The notes under the pieces were generated by a model, which saw only the letters and a list, made by a program, of their open reading frames with translations, did no database searches and was not told the DNA's origin. Positions 17,201-22,803 of a stretch of DNA of 29,018 nt are shown piece by piece. The DNA is taken from positions 1 through 29,018 of the IMG/VR virus record IMGVR_UViG_3300042691_024823; one strand, given 5' to 3'. The DNA comes from a virus. Position 1 is the stretch's first letter. Each line of letters opens with the position of its first letter. Made by a program: the position numbers and the translations under genes.

Positions 17201-17524
17201 TCATATGCTGATTCACTTAAGACTATTGCATCTGTTGATGTAGGTAAATTAAAAGAAATTACAAATAGCATTAAAGAACAGGCAGCAGCTCAGGCTGCAT
17301 TAGATAATAAAGCAAAAGAACAAACATCTAATCAACCATCGATGTTGGAAAAAGTTGCTAATACTGTAAAAGGTGCTATGACACCAACACCTGCTGCTTC
17401 TACTCCACAGCCAACAAAAGCAAAGCCTGATAGACCACAACCTCAACCTGCACCAGGCCAGCAATTAGTTACTGAACTTTATGTTACTAATTTATACATA
17501 AATAATAAATTAGTGAAAAATTAA
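14282..17524 (+). CDS. Tail tape-measure protein
   Basis: A 1080-residue protein with the features of a tape measure: great length, hydrophobic and Gly/Ala-rich helical segments, internal repeats and a position after the tube and chaperone genes. Residues about 110-330 hold four hydrophobic repeats of roughly 60 residues (VALGTLVFALS-type cores), with two further hydrophobic stretches to about 490. Residues about 526-860 hold four repeats of about 90 residues, the middle two nearly identical (GIAKGVADMANLN then VPVSTRKL). The C-terminal region is helical, then a Pro-rich linker, and ends in a conserved-looking TELYVTNLYINNKLVKN. The protein would sit inside the tail tube and set its length; at about 1.5 angstrom per residue it suggests a tail near 160 nm, longer than T4's. 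The hydrophobic parts may insert in the host membrane on DNA entry. Large minus-strand open frames here are shadows. Confidence 0.8.
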   Translation: MSLANQANETLKAILGVALRIEKQIGNDSPKGEKGKARTEGGGGANIIREAAAIGGLATSMTKLITAADKMKTGSGKKVKDFLIDFSTGIKEAAENLKEVDGQELIKSLSALGSSIGKFALGMVAVALLSPLVALGTLVFALSLKVILMSLNTANANAKGGAEAVAALMSIGKSIALFALTMVGIALVAPLFALGTLVFALSVKAIIWSLNSAKDTAKGGADAVAALMNIGKGVLLFSLTMVGIGLVAPTFALGALTFGLALGFILLELGIAGKKTKEVTEGVNILKSLIKPIALFSIVLGVVGFLAPVVALGALTVSLSMLAVGGAAFLLGKLDNKGDVKRGALVIDMLALPMLAFAGALAIIGSLVKDDPKTLALKMLVIGGAIVGLGLAAYVLGQPEIAIFAEIGAGVLISLAAALLIFAGSLFLLSKAEFTKDKADNLAYAIATIGFSLAKFGLVAIPAAIGTAILIPASIALLPLSAALARFKTIDWQESDGEALKNALTSTVQGFAHALDGLGIGGMVKLLAAIPVIALIGDALVSLAAGVKAMATLSFTEMEYDKASGKLIPKRTVRLTNEEIQAVGPNTAMILNALAGPLTNFGKWATEGTYTFGPFSLGSGYMLKGIRAAAEVGNAISGIAKGVADMANLNIIEYAVKGGKIVPVSTRKLNQTDFELASTNTALILDTLTKPLSKFGKESAKGEGLIWGDGYVLKGIEAAAKVGNAIASIAKGVADMANLNVVEYVVKGGKLVPVSTRKLIDDDFTLAATNVDKILTALTKPLSDFGMKFKEGSTWFTDSGIEAGIDAIGKISDPISKLADMTLKLANGQANQYTVRNGKMVLTGVVPFDKAIPTALNNAKKLLNTYPQLLANVGIYIDKYEDEIDTAIDYIPKMASSIGKLADSMKKVGGSFDKLDSNKLGLYKTFVSITTGLTKMNTPFEKFTKLFGSFTKDMGSFVKTWEKFGKDDAEYLKSYADSLKTIASVDVGKLKEITNSIKEQAAAQAALDNKAKEQTSNQPSMLEKVANTVKGAMTPTPAASTPQPTKAKPDRPQPQPAPGQQLVTELYVTNLYINNKLVKN
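14609..15271 (+). repeat. Four ~60-residue hydrophobic repeats in tape measure
   Basis: Units begin near residues 113, 171, 230 and 290 of the tape measure. Each has an IGK-type start, a hydrophobic helix, a Pro, and ALG(T/A)LxFxLS, with GGA(E/D)AVAALM linkers between the first three. The spacing is about 58-60 residues. They look like duplicated membrane-compatible helical hairpins. Confidence 0.7.
15857..16872 (+). repeat. Four ~90-residue repeats in tape measure
   Basis: Units start near residues 526, 622, 712 and 803. Each has a helical part (GNAISGIAKGVADMANL in the clearest copy), then a beta turn of the form KGGKIVPVSTRKL, then a helical part ending in LTKPLSxFG. The middle two units are almost identical, the outer ones diverged. 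Boundaries are approximate. Confidence 0.7.
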
Positions 17525-17540
17525 TAAAGCAATCTTGTGG

Positions 17541-17550
17541 ATATATAATC
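17541..17550 (+). promoter_or_regulatory. TATATAATC box abutting a start codon
   Basis: GGATATATAATCTATGG: the same core as at 12982 and 19027, but it ends one base before the ATG at 17552. If it is a promoter, the RNA would start at or past this ATG, so the start codon, the box function, or both need re-examination. Confidence 0.35.
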
Positions 17551-17551
17551 T

Positions 17552-17893
17552 ATGGAAAAATTCATTAAATTTTCGGATTGGGAAACCAAAAGATTCTCAA
17601 GTAAAGTAGAAGAAGATTCTACAAAACAGCAACCTACGGAAAATGCTACAAAAGAACATGCAAGTGGTAATGCTGAACTCATAGCACAACTTGCACAAGT
17701 AACAAATGATCGTAAAGAAGCTGTTCGTAATAAAGAAGATTTTCAAGCACAAATTTTGGATATTGAGATTAAGCTTTTAAAACTTGAAATTGAAAGAAAC
17801 GATTTAGTTAAAAAGAAAACAGATCTTGAAGCTGCAAAGCAATTATCCTTAACAACAAATAAAGAAGCAAAAACCAATGTCAAAGAATTATAG
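17552..17893 (+). CDS. Coiled-coil protein of unknown function
   Basis: A 113-residue protein I do not recognise. The N-terminal 50 residues are polar and probably disordered (MEKFIKFSDWETKRF, then Ser/Thr/Glu-rich). Residues about 52-100 form a strong coiled coil (AQILDIEIKLLKLEIERNDL has regular heptads). There is no membrane segment. It lies after the tape measure and overlaps the following small gene by 17 nt. Start choice is uncertain because a TATATAATC box directly precedes the ATG. A tail- or head-associated role is possible from its surroundings only. Confidence 0.65.
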   Translation: MEKFIKFSDWETKRFSSKVEEDSTKQQPTENATKEHASGNAELIAQLAQVTNDRKEAVRNKEDFQAQILDIEIKLLKLEIERNDLVKKKTDLEAAKQLSLTTNKEAKTNVKEL

Positions 17894-18113
17894 AATACTT
17901 CCAACATTTGCAATGTTTGAGGCTGAAAGCAAAAAAGGTGATACAGATTCTTACGATCCACCTAAATACTTAGTACAACCTGCACCTGGTGATACTGGCT
18001 TTTATATGTTTAAGAAAGCTTTTGATAATCAAAAGAAATACTTTGAACCGCGAATTGCAAGCAGTAATCATGAAATAGAAGAAAACGACGGACAGACACC
18101 AGAAGATAATTAA
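17877..18113 (+). CDS. Small hypothetical protein
   Basis: A 78-residue hydrophilic protein with no recognised family. It begins within the 3' end of the coiled-coil gene (17-nt overlap, other frame), so the two are probably translated together. The N-terminus reads MSKNYRILPTFAMFEAES, faintly like a T4 capsid-targeting sequence ending in F-E; the C-terminus is acidic and disordered. It closes its transcription unit: a strong terminator starts 22 nt past its stop. Confidence 0.55.
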   Translation: MSKNYRILPTFAMFEAESKKGDTDSYDPPKYLVQPAPGDTGFYMFKKAFDNQKKYFEPRIASSNHEIEENDGQTPEDN

Positions 18114-18135
18114 GACATTTAATGATATGAATTCT

Positions 18136-18166
18136 AATGTATGATAGCAATATCATACATTTTTTT
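18136..18166 (+). terminator. Intrinsic terminator with GCAA tetraloop
   Basis: ATGTATGATA (18137-18146) is the perfect reverse complement of TATCATACAT (18151-18160), with the loop GCAA (a GNRA-type tetraloop), then a run of six T to 18166. It ends the tape-measure transcription unit. The remaining 60 nt to the next box hold no other clear signal. Confidence 0.9.
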
Positions 18167-18227
18167 ATCCTACATACTATGTAAAGTCTATGTTAATAAT
18201 GTGTCAAGAACTACTTATTCTGAATAG

Positions 18228-18236
18228 TATATAAAT
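18228..18236 (+). promoter_or_regulatory. Late-promoter-like box TATATAAAT
   Basis: TATATAAAT, followed by TAAAC, lies downstream of the terminator at 18136 and ends 18 nt before the start codon at 18255, the same spacing as at 12982 and 24285. Confidence 0.55.
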
Positions 18237-18254
18237 TAAACTAAAGAATTTAAT

Positions 18255-18482
18255 ATGAATGCAGATTTTTTAAAGAAGGCTACAGATAAGATCGCCTCAG
18301 AAAAGACCGAAACACCACACAAAATATCTACACTATCCACAATCTTACTTTTCACAGCAAGATTCCTTGCATTTTATGGAGCCCAGTGGCTCTTACTTAC
18401 AAAGTTTAATGTTATTCCGTTTAACATGCTTGAAACGTTAATCATTCATTTAGGTTTATCATCAATTAAAAAATATAAATGA
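18255..18482 (+). CDS. Small membrane protein
   Basis: A 75-residue protein not matched to a family. A charged N-terminal part (residues 1-24) is followed by a hydrophobic segment at about 27-49 (STILLFTARFLAFYGAQWLL) and a weaker one at 52-70, ending in a short basic tail. This fits one or two membrane spans in the inner membrane. Its stop overlaps the start of the guanylate kinase gene (ATGA). A holin-like function cannot be excluded by size and topology, but the endolysin is 10 kb away and nothing specific supports it. Confidence 0.6.
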   Translation: MNADFLKKATDKIASEKTETPHKISTLSTILLFTARFLAFYGAQWLLLTKFNVIPFNMLETLIIHLGLSSIKKYK

Positions 18483-19006
18483 AAAAAATTGTTTTAGTTG
18501 GTAAGTCTTGTTCAGGCAAGACCGAGTTTTCAACTGCATTAAAAAGAAAAGGTTTTCGAGTTGCGGTATCTCATACATCGAGACCTATTAGAAAATCTGA
18601 AGAACAAGGCAATTCTTATCATTTTATTACGGTTGAAGAATTTAAGAATTTGCTTGACGATGGTTCTTTTATTGAATATGATGAATTTAATAATTGGTTG
18701 TATGGTTTACATTTTGATGAATATGAAAAATCACATGTACTTATTCAAACTCCTCGTGGGTTAGATAGATTAATTGAAAAAGTAGGTAGAGATAACCTAA
18801 TAGTTATTTACATGAATACTACTGAAGAAGTTAGAAAACAGAGATCTATTGAACGTGGTGATGATTCTTCTGAAGTAAAACGTAGACTAGCTGCTGACGA
18901 TAAAGACTTTGCTGAGTTTGTTAAAAATGAAGATTGGGATATTGCTATTGACTATAAATTAGAAGATAAGTATGATTTTTTTATTGATCTTTTTTGTAGA
19001 CAATAA
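18479..19006 (+). CDS. gmk: Guanylate kinase-like nucleoside monophosphate kinase
   Basis: A 175-residue P-loop kinase. The Walker A motif is GKSCSGKT at residues 8-15, and the GMP-binding signature is SHTSRPIRKSEEQGNSYHFI at 31-50 followed by FIEYDEFNNWLYGL, which matches the guanylate kinase pattern (STTTRPPRxGExxGxDYxFV ... FLEWxxxxGxxYGT). C-terminal residues EVRKQRSIERGDD and RRLAADDKDF correspond to the lid and LID-adjacent helices. It would convert GMP/dGMP to the diphosphate with ATP, supplying nucleotides for phage DNA. It is shorter than cellular Gmk (about 205 aa). It overlaps the preceding membrane-protein gene by 4 nt. Confidence 0.85.
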   Translation: MKKIVLVGKSCSGKTEFSTALKRKGFRVAVSHTSRPIRKSEEQGNSYHFITVEEFKNLLDDGSFIEYDEFNNWLYGLHFDEYEKSHVLIQTPRGLDRLIEKVGRDNLIVIYMNTTEEVRKQRSIERGDDSSEVKRRLAADDKDFAEFVKNEDWDIAIDYKLEDKYDFFIDLFCRQ

Positions 19007-19026
19007 GAACTATTAAGACTTAATGT

Positions 19027-19035
19027 TATATAATC
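19027..19035 (+). promoter_or_regulatory. Late-promoter-like box TATATAATC
   Basis: TATATAATCTA in the 48-nt gap after the guanylate kinase gene; the core ends 19 nt before the start at 19055. A 13-nt palindrome (ATTAAGACTTAAT) sits just upstream at 19012-19024. Confidence 0.55.
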
Positions 19036-19054
19036 TAAAAATAAAAACATATAT

Positions 19055-19390
19055 ATGCAAAATTACATTGTAACACCTGAGTTTAAACAAAGAGTAACTG
19101 ACATTTTAAACACAAAGAAATTTACAACAGTTTTTCCTTGGATGAATTTAATTAACCGTGAAGGGTTTGTTTATTCAGAAGCAGAGTTAAACCAACTTGT
19201 TCAATTTTTAGGAGATTTCCCTTATATTGAAGTTTCTGAATTTTTTAACTTATTACCTACACTTGTAAATTCACAAGAAACCTCACAAGCGGATCAAACT
19301 GATGCTCCGCAAACAGATGAAACACAATGTTGTGAATCACCAGAAGATTGTAAAGAATGCGAAACTGCAACATCATCTTCTGAAAATTAA
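19055..19390 (+). CDS. Hypothetical protein with acidic, Cys-rich tail
   Basis: A 111-residue protein of unknown function. Residues 1-70 look folded and helical (FKQRVTDILNTKKF, then YSEAELNQLVQFLGDFPYIE and VSEFFNLLPTLV). Residues 71-111 are low-complexity and acidic, rich in Thr, Gln, Asp and Glu, with four Cys in the pattern CC-x6-C-x2-C. That spacing could bind metal or form disulfides, but no known zinc family fits. It starts 19 nt after a promoter box and is followed after 6 nt by the dCMP deaminase gene, probably in the same operon. Confidence 0.6.
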   Translation: MQNYIVTPEFKQRVTDILNTKKFTTVFPWMNLINREGFVYSEAELNQLVQFLGDFPYIEVSEFFNLLPTLVNSQETSQADQTDAPQTDETQCCESPEDCKECETATSSSEN

Positions 19391-19396
19391 TCTTGC

Positions 19397-19885
19397 ATGA
19401 CTACACGTTTAGAACAAAAGATATCAACTTTTGTAAATATCCTTGAAGATATCGCAAACCTATCAACATCATCAACGTTGAAAGTAGGTTCCATGTCTCT
19501 TCATTGGAAATTTCAAAAAATAGCTTCTTTTGGTTATAACGGTAGTTATCCTGGGGCCGCTGTATGTAACGAAACTGGTACAGAAGAGGAAAGTCTTGAG
19601 CCTGGGCAAAGTGGATTTGTTCATGCTGAGGTAAACATGGTAGCAAAATTCAGAGAACATAATCCTGAAGATTATATCATATTACTTACGCATTCTCCAT
19701 GTAGTGTATGTGCTAAGGTTTTACTTAACGCTGGTTTTCGTTACATATTTTGGGTTAACGAGTATCGTCAAACTAACCATTTAAAAATGTTTGATGATTT
19801 AGGAATTCTATACGGCGATATACCTAAACTAATTAATACTTATCCTTTTATCATTAGGGAAAAGAATAACATAGGTAGGCATTAA
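19397..19885 (+). CDS. dCMP deaminase-like zinc enzyme
   Basis: A 162-residue cytidine/deoxycytidylate deaminase-fold protein. The zinc and catalytic motifs are both present: H76-A-E78 (FVHAEVNMVAK) and P101-C102-S-V-C105 (SPCSVCAKVLL). The substrate-side segment FGYNGSYPGAA with a conserved Asn is also family-like. It would deaminate dCMP to dUMP, feeding dTTP synthesis, as T4 cd does, and fits the nearby guanylate kinase. It is a little shorter than T4 dCMP deaminase (193 aa). Position 6 nt after the previous stop suggests cotranscription. Other deaminase substrates (cytidine, free base) cannot be ruled out. Confidence 0.8.
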   Translation: MTTRLEQKISTFVNILEDIANLSTSSTLKVGSMSLHWKFQKIASFGYNGSYPGAAVCNETGTEEESLEPGQSGFVHAEVNMVAKFREHNPEDYIILLTHSPCSVCAKVLLNAGFRYIFWVNEYRQTNHLKMFDDLGILYGDIPKLINTYPFIIREKNNIGRH

Positions 19886-19911
19886 AAAGTTGTTAAAAAC
19901 TTTTCATATTA

Positions 19912-19945
19912 TTGTTTTCCATATCGCAAAAAATTATTATATTTG
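19912..19945 (+). promoter_or_regulatory. Host-type (Bacteroidota) promoter upstream of sigma gene
   Basis: TATATTTG at 19938-19945 is a perfect match to the Bacteroidota -7 element TAnnTTTG, and TTG at 19912-19914 lies 23 nt upstream, within the 17-23 nt reported for Flavobacterium. Transcription would begin near 19952 and give a leader of about 25 nt before the ATG at 19977. Unlike most gaps here, there is no TATATA box, suggesting control by the host housekeeping sigma factor. Confidence 0.65.
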
Positions 19946-19976
19946 TAAAAAATTAATCATCAATCAATCTAATCGT

Positions 19977-20624
19977 ATGCCGCTAATTAAAAACTCCAGT
20001 ATGCAAGGACAAACAAAACAACCCTCATTACAAGAAATAGGGTTAAAGTTTTTTGAAACAAAATCAGAACGTGACTTTACAACAATGTATCATCGGTTAA
20101 AACCGAGCATCTCTTATTACTTAAGAGAATTGGTTCCTAATCAAGATGATCGCAATGAAGTAATTGCTACTACATTTGCTAAAGTATGGTCAAAAATCCA
20201 CCAATACGATCCGTATTGGAACTTCAGTACTTGGGTTTATCGAATCGCTCGTAATGAAGCTCTTTTATTTTTTAGAAGTAAAAGAAAAACATACTCATAT
20301 GAAGGTATGCAAGAAATGGGTATTAACATGGAAGCAAAAGGTGAAATCACAGAATCTTTGGCATTTGAAACTTCAGAAGATCATCCAATCGATGTATTGC
20401 ATGATTTAGCCGTAGCAGAGATTCAGAATTTACCTGAAGTTTATCGTCAAGTATTAACGCTTCGCGAAATCAGTAAAATGAAATATGAAGATATTGCTGA
20501 TGAACTTGGATGGAAGCAAAATACCGTTAGAACAAGAATAAGAAAAGGCCGTGAATTGCTTCGTGAAAATTTAATCAAATCACAGCCTTCCTTAGTAAAA
20601 TTATATAGTGAAGAACTTATATGA
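19977..20624 (+). CDS. ECF-type RNA polymerase sigma factor
   Basis: A 215-residue protein with the two-domain build of ECF sigma factors. Region 2 (about residues 36-104) includes DDRNEVIATTFAKVWSKI and NFSTWVYRIARNEALLFFR, typical of the -10 binding and core-binding helices. Region 4 (about 145-198) has LPEVYRQVLTLREI, YEDIADELGW and QNTVRTRIRKGRELL, the helix-turn-helix that reads the -35 site. It would redirect host RNA polymerase; a role like T4 gp55 (late sigma) is proposed. The ATG at 19977 is preferred over a frame-open ATG at 19890 because the extra 29 residues look non-coding and the promoter lies between them; an ATG at 20001 is also possible. The next gene overlaps it by 4 nt. Confidence 0.88.
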   Translation: MPLIKNSSMQGQTKQPSLQEIGLKFFETKSERDFTTMYHRLKPSISYYLRELVPNQDDRNEVIATTFAKVWSKIHQYDPYWNFSTWVYRIARNEALLFFRSKRKTYSYEGMQEMGINMEAKGEITESLAFETSEDHPIDVLHDLAVAEIQNLPEVYRQVLTLREISKMKYEDIADELGWKQNTVRTRIRKGRELLRENLIKSQPSLVKLYSEELI

Positions 20625-21091
20625 TTGGGTTACAAAAATTTAAAGATTTCTTACGTGATATTAATCACTACAGAAAATTAAGAAGAGCAATCAGAAAGAA
20701 TCGTGGTACAGCTGATTGGGAAAGATTTAAACTTCGTACTGATTGGGTAGGAAGAATCTATACTGTATTTAATCCTTTACCTGCTGATAAAGGAGATGAT
20801 GACTTTGTATTACAAACAAAGTTAGGAGAACGTATGATACCTTGCCATAAATACATTAGTGATATTGGCTTAAGTGAAATCGTGGGTGTATCCGGAGAAA
20901 AAATTCCTGATTCAGATTCATATCTTGTTGTTTACTATCCTATCTTTAAGTATATTACAACTTGGAGAATGGTTAGAAATACAATCATACTAGCATTATT
21001 TATCTACTTCATTCCAGAAATTATTCATTTTTTTACATGGATTGGGAACCTTTTGGAACCAGTGATATATAAACTATACAAACTATTTTAA
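20621..21091 (+). CDS. Membrane-anchored protein, translationally coupled to sigma factor
   Basis: A 156-residue protein without a recognised family. Residues 1-45 are strongly basic and helical (RRAIRKNRGTADWERFKLRT), residues 46-110 form a compact, probably beta-rich part, and residues about 118-142 are a transmembrane segment followed by a short tail. The start ATG overlaps the sigma-factor stop (ATGA). Bacterial ECF sigma genes are often followed by a coupled membrane anti-sigma gene, so an anti-sigma role is conceivable, but no anti-sigma motif (such as a zinc-binding HxxxCxxC) is visible. A structural or superinfection-exclusion membrane protein is equally possible. Confidence 0.65.
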   Translation: MIGLQKFKDFLRDINHYRKLRRAIRKNRGTADWERFKLRTDWVGRIYTVFNPLPADKGDDDFVLQTKLGERMIPCHKYISDIGLSEIVGVSGEKIPDSDSYLVVYYPIFKYITTWRMVRNTIILALFIYFIPEIIHFFTWIGNLLEPVIYKLYKLF

Positions 21092-21094
21092 ATT

Positions 21095-21652
21095 ATGTCA
21101 GAAAAAACAGCAACATTAAAAATTGAAAAAGGGCCGGTTGATGTAGACGGTAAACTAGAACAACGTCAACAATTAGCAAAAGCTCTTGAAGAAAAATTAA
21201 ATAAGTTTCGTCAAGAACTTGAGACAAAAACATATCTTGTTGAAGGTGGATTATTAACAGCAAAAGCTCTTAATGATTTTATCACAGGCGCTGCAAAATG
21301 GAATTTTTCAGAGTCTATGGGTGTGATTGAAGTATCTCGTCAACTTGAAACTTGTATTAAGGATCTTGAAACCGGTAAACGTAAAGAACTTATGTTATCG
21401 CACTTATCACTTGAAGCAATCTATTACTTTCTTTCTAAAGAAACAGGTACAGGATTACAACAAGCATTAACTTATTTTAATCAAATCTTGAAACCGATTC
21501 TTGATGCTTTATCTCGCGCAAAACAAGATAAAGACAAAAAAGATCAAATGGAAAAAGATCTTGCAACAGTTTTACACGCGATTGACCAAGGAGCTGTATC
21601 CGAAATGGAAGAAAGTCTTCTTGCTGAAATTGAAGCTGAAACTGCTGAATAA
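21095..21652 (+). CDS. Hypothetical helical protein
   Basis: A 185-residue soluble, predominantly helical, charged protein starting 3 nt after the previous stop. The N-terminal third is coiled-coil-like (QRQQLAKALEEKLNKFRQEL), the middle contains amphipathic helices (LMLSHLSLEAIYYFLSKETG, then LQQALTYFNQILKPILDAL), and the C-terminus is acidic (SEMEESLLAEIEAE). There is no catalytic motif or signal peptide. It lies in a tight operon with the sigma factor and membrane proteins. Function unknown. Confidence 0.65.
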   Translation: MSEKTATLKIEKGPVDVDGKLEQRQQLAKALEEKLNKFRQELETKTYLVEGGLLTAKALNDFITGAAKWNFSESMGVIEVSRQLETCIKDLETGKRKELMLSHLSLEAIYYFLSKETGTGLQQALTYFNQILKPILDALSRAKQDKDKKDQMEKDLATVLHAIDQGAVSEMEESLLAEIEAETAE

Positions 21653-21664
21653 AATACTTCTATT

Positions 21665-21955
21665 ATGAAAAAAGTTAATGAATTCTTAGCAAAAAACTTC
21701 CAGGGGATTGTAATCTTTCTCTTGGCAGTTTTATTCTTTCGTTCCTGCGATAGCGGAACAAAAGGAATAAACAAAAGACTGGATAAATTGACTCGCGAAA
21801 TTGATAGTCTTAAGTCTGTAACAGTGACTAAGACTGACCTGACCATAGAGGGTCTCAAGGTAGAAAAGCGAATGATCCAGTCAACAGATCGTAAGATTCT
21901 TGATGTTAATCGCCAAAGTGCTATTGACGCAGAAATAAACCGTCTTGAAAAGTGA
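21665..21955 (+). CDS. Small membrane-anchored coiled-coil protein
   Basis: A 96-residue protein. A hydrophobic segment at residues 13-26 (GIVIFLLAVLFF) precedes RSC at 26-28, so C28 could be a lipobox cysteine or simply follow a signal anchor. Residues 35-96 are a charged coiled coil (INKRLDKLTREIDSLKSV). An N-terminal anchor plus coiled coil is the topology of an inner-membrane spanin, but no outer-membrane partner is visible nearby and the endolysin is far away, so that is speculative. Its last codons overlap the GTG start of the next gene. Confidence 0.6.
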   Translation: MKKVNEFLAKNFQGIVIFLLAVLFFRSCDSGTKGINKRLDKLTREIDSLKSVTVTKTDLTIEGLKVEKRMIQSTDRKILDVNRQSAIDAEINRLEK

Positions 21956-22695
21956 AAAAAGAAAGCTTAATACACGGGTTTATTATTACAACCTTTGTAA
22001 GTCTTTATTTAATCGTGAGTGTAATTTCGACAATTCACGTAATCGATTTTTTTAGTTTATCAAACCCAAAATGGTTAGCAATTTCATTAGCTGTTGCTTT
22101 TGAGATTGGTGCTGCTGCATCTCTTGCATCATTAATAGTTTTAGATAAAATGAATAAGTCTCTTGTATGGGGCTTATTTATTGTCTTAACTGCTATGCAA
22201 ATGATGGGTAATACTTACTATGCATTCACAAACGTAACGGACTACCAATCTTGGGTAGAACTCTTTGGGTTAGTTGATGAAGATCCTCTTTATCAAAAAA
22301 GAATCTTGTCAATTATCAGTGGGGCAATTTTACCACTTGTTGCTTTAGGGTTTATCAAATCGCTTGTTGACTATATTCGTCCAGCTATTGAAGATGATGT
22401 TAATATAGTTCATCAAGAAATAACCGCCTCAACAGAAACACCTGAAATTAAATTGCCTGTAGAATCCATTATAGTTAATGGTCCTGAGACAGTAACAACA
22501 AAATCTCCAGTTCAACCTATTGAAGATGTATTCGATATTAAGGATGTTTCAGGTATGGAACAACATGAAGCAGATTTACAAATAGGTCAAGAATTCGCAC
22601 CACTTATGACCGAGCGAGATGTAGAACAAGAGGTTCATAAAAATGAGGAAACTGAAAAGATAGATAATATAGATACTCAGGAAAAAAAAAGTTAG
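21952..22695 (+). CDS. Four-span membrane protein with acidic cytoplasmic tail
   Basis: A 247-residue integral membrane protein starting with GTG in a GTGA overlap with the previous gene. Four hydrophobic spans lie at about residues 9-32, 41-64, 71-93 and 118-140, followed by a 100-residue acidic, disordered tail. The family is not recognised. The zero-frame product ends just after a run of nine A (22682-22690). In the -1 frame, coding-like sequence without any start codon continues for 32 codons to a stop at 22785-22787, so a longer product of about 278 residues is likely made by slippage, or the run hides an indel. It sits in the cluster of membrane genes after the sigma factor. Confidence 0.65.
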   Translation: MKKESLIHGFIITTFVSLYLIVSVISTIHVIDFFSLSNPKWLAISLAVAFEIGAAASLASLIVLDKMNKSLVWGLFIVLTAMQMMGNTYYAFTNVTDYQSWVELFGLVDEDPLYQKRILSIISGAILPLVALGFIKSLVDYIRPAIEDDVNIVHQEITASTETPEIKLPVESIIVNGPETVTTKSPVQPIEDVFDIKDVSGMEQHEADLQIGQEFAPLMTERDVEQEVHKNEETEKIDNIDTQEKKS

Positions 22696-22787
22696 ATATT
22701 GATTCTTTCTTAAATCCTGAAACTATTCCTATCGGTAAAACAAAGAAAAGGATTAATCCTCAAGTTAGACCAGGAGTAAACTTCTAA
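22682..22787 (+). other. A9 slippery run and -1 frame C-terminal extension
   Basis: The run gives A-AAA-AAA-G in the zero frame of the upstream gene, a classical -1 slippery site (22683-22690). After a -1 slip, translation continues from 22689 as KLDIDSFLNPETIPIGKTKK and then RINPQVRPGVNF, ending at TAA 22785-22787. The -1 frame opens only at 22668 and holds no ATG, GTG or TTG start, so it is not an independent gene. Either programmed frameshifting, slippage of the polymerase on the run, or a sequence/assembly error in the homopolymer explains it. Confidence 0.6.
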
Positions 22788-22803
22788 AAAGAACTATCAT
22801 ATA

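Noticed and set aside
18255-18482. Small membrane protein considered as the holin
   Set aside because: Size and hydrophobic segments fit, but it is coupled to a guanylate kinase gene and is 10 kb from the endolysin; no holin-specific pattern is seen.
19012-19024. 13-nt palindrome ATTAAGACTTAAT just before a promoter box, compared with AAACCTAAGGTTT at 7858
   Set aside because: The two palindromes share no sequence and do not recur at the other boxes. In AT-rich gaps such short palindromes are expected by chance, so I do not call operators.
19890-19976. Upstream ATG extending the sigma factor by 29 residues
   Set aside because: The extension overlaps a strong host-type promoter (-7 element at 19938-19945), is unlike sigma-factor sequence, and would put the start before the probable transcription start.
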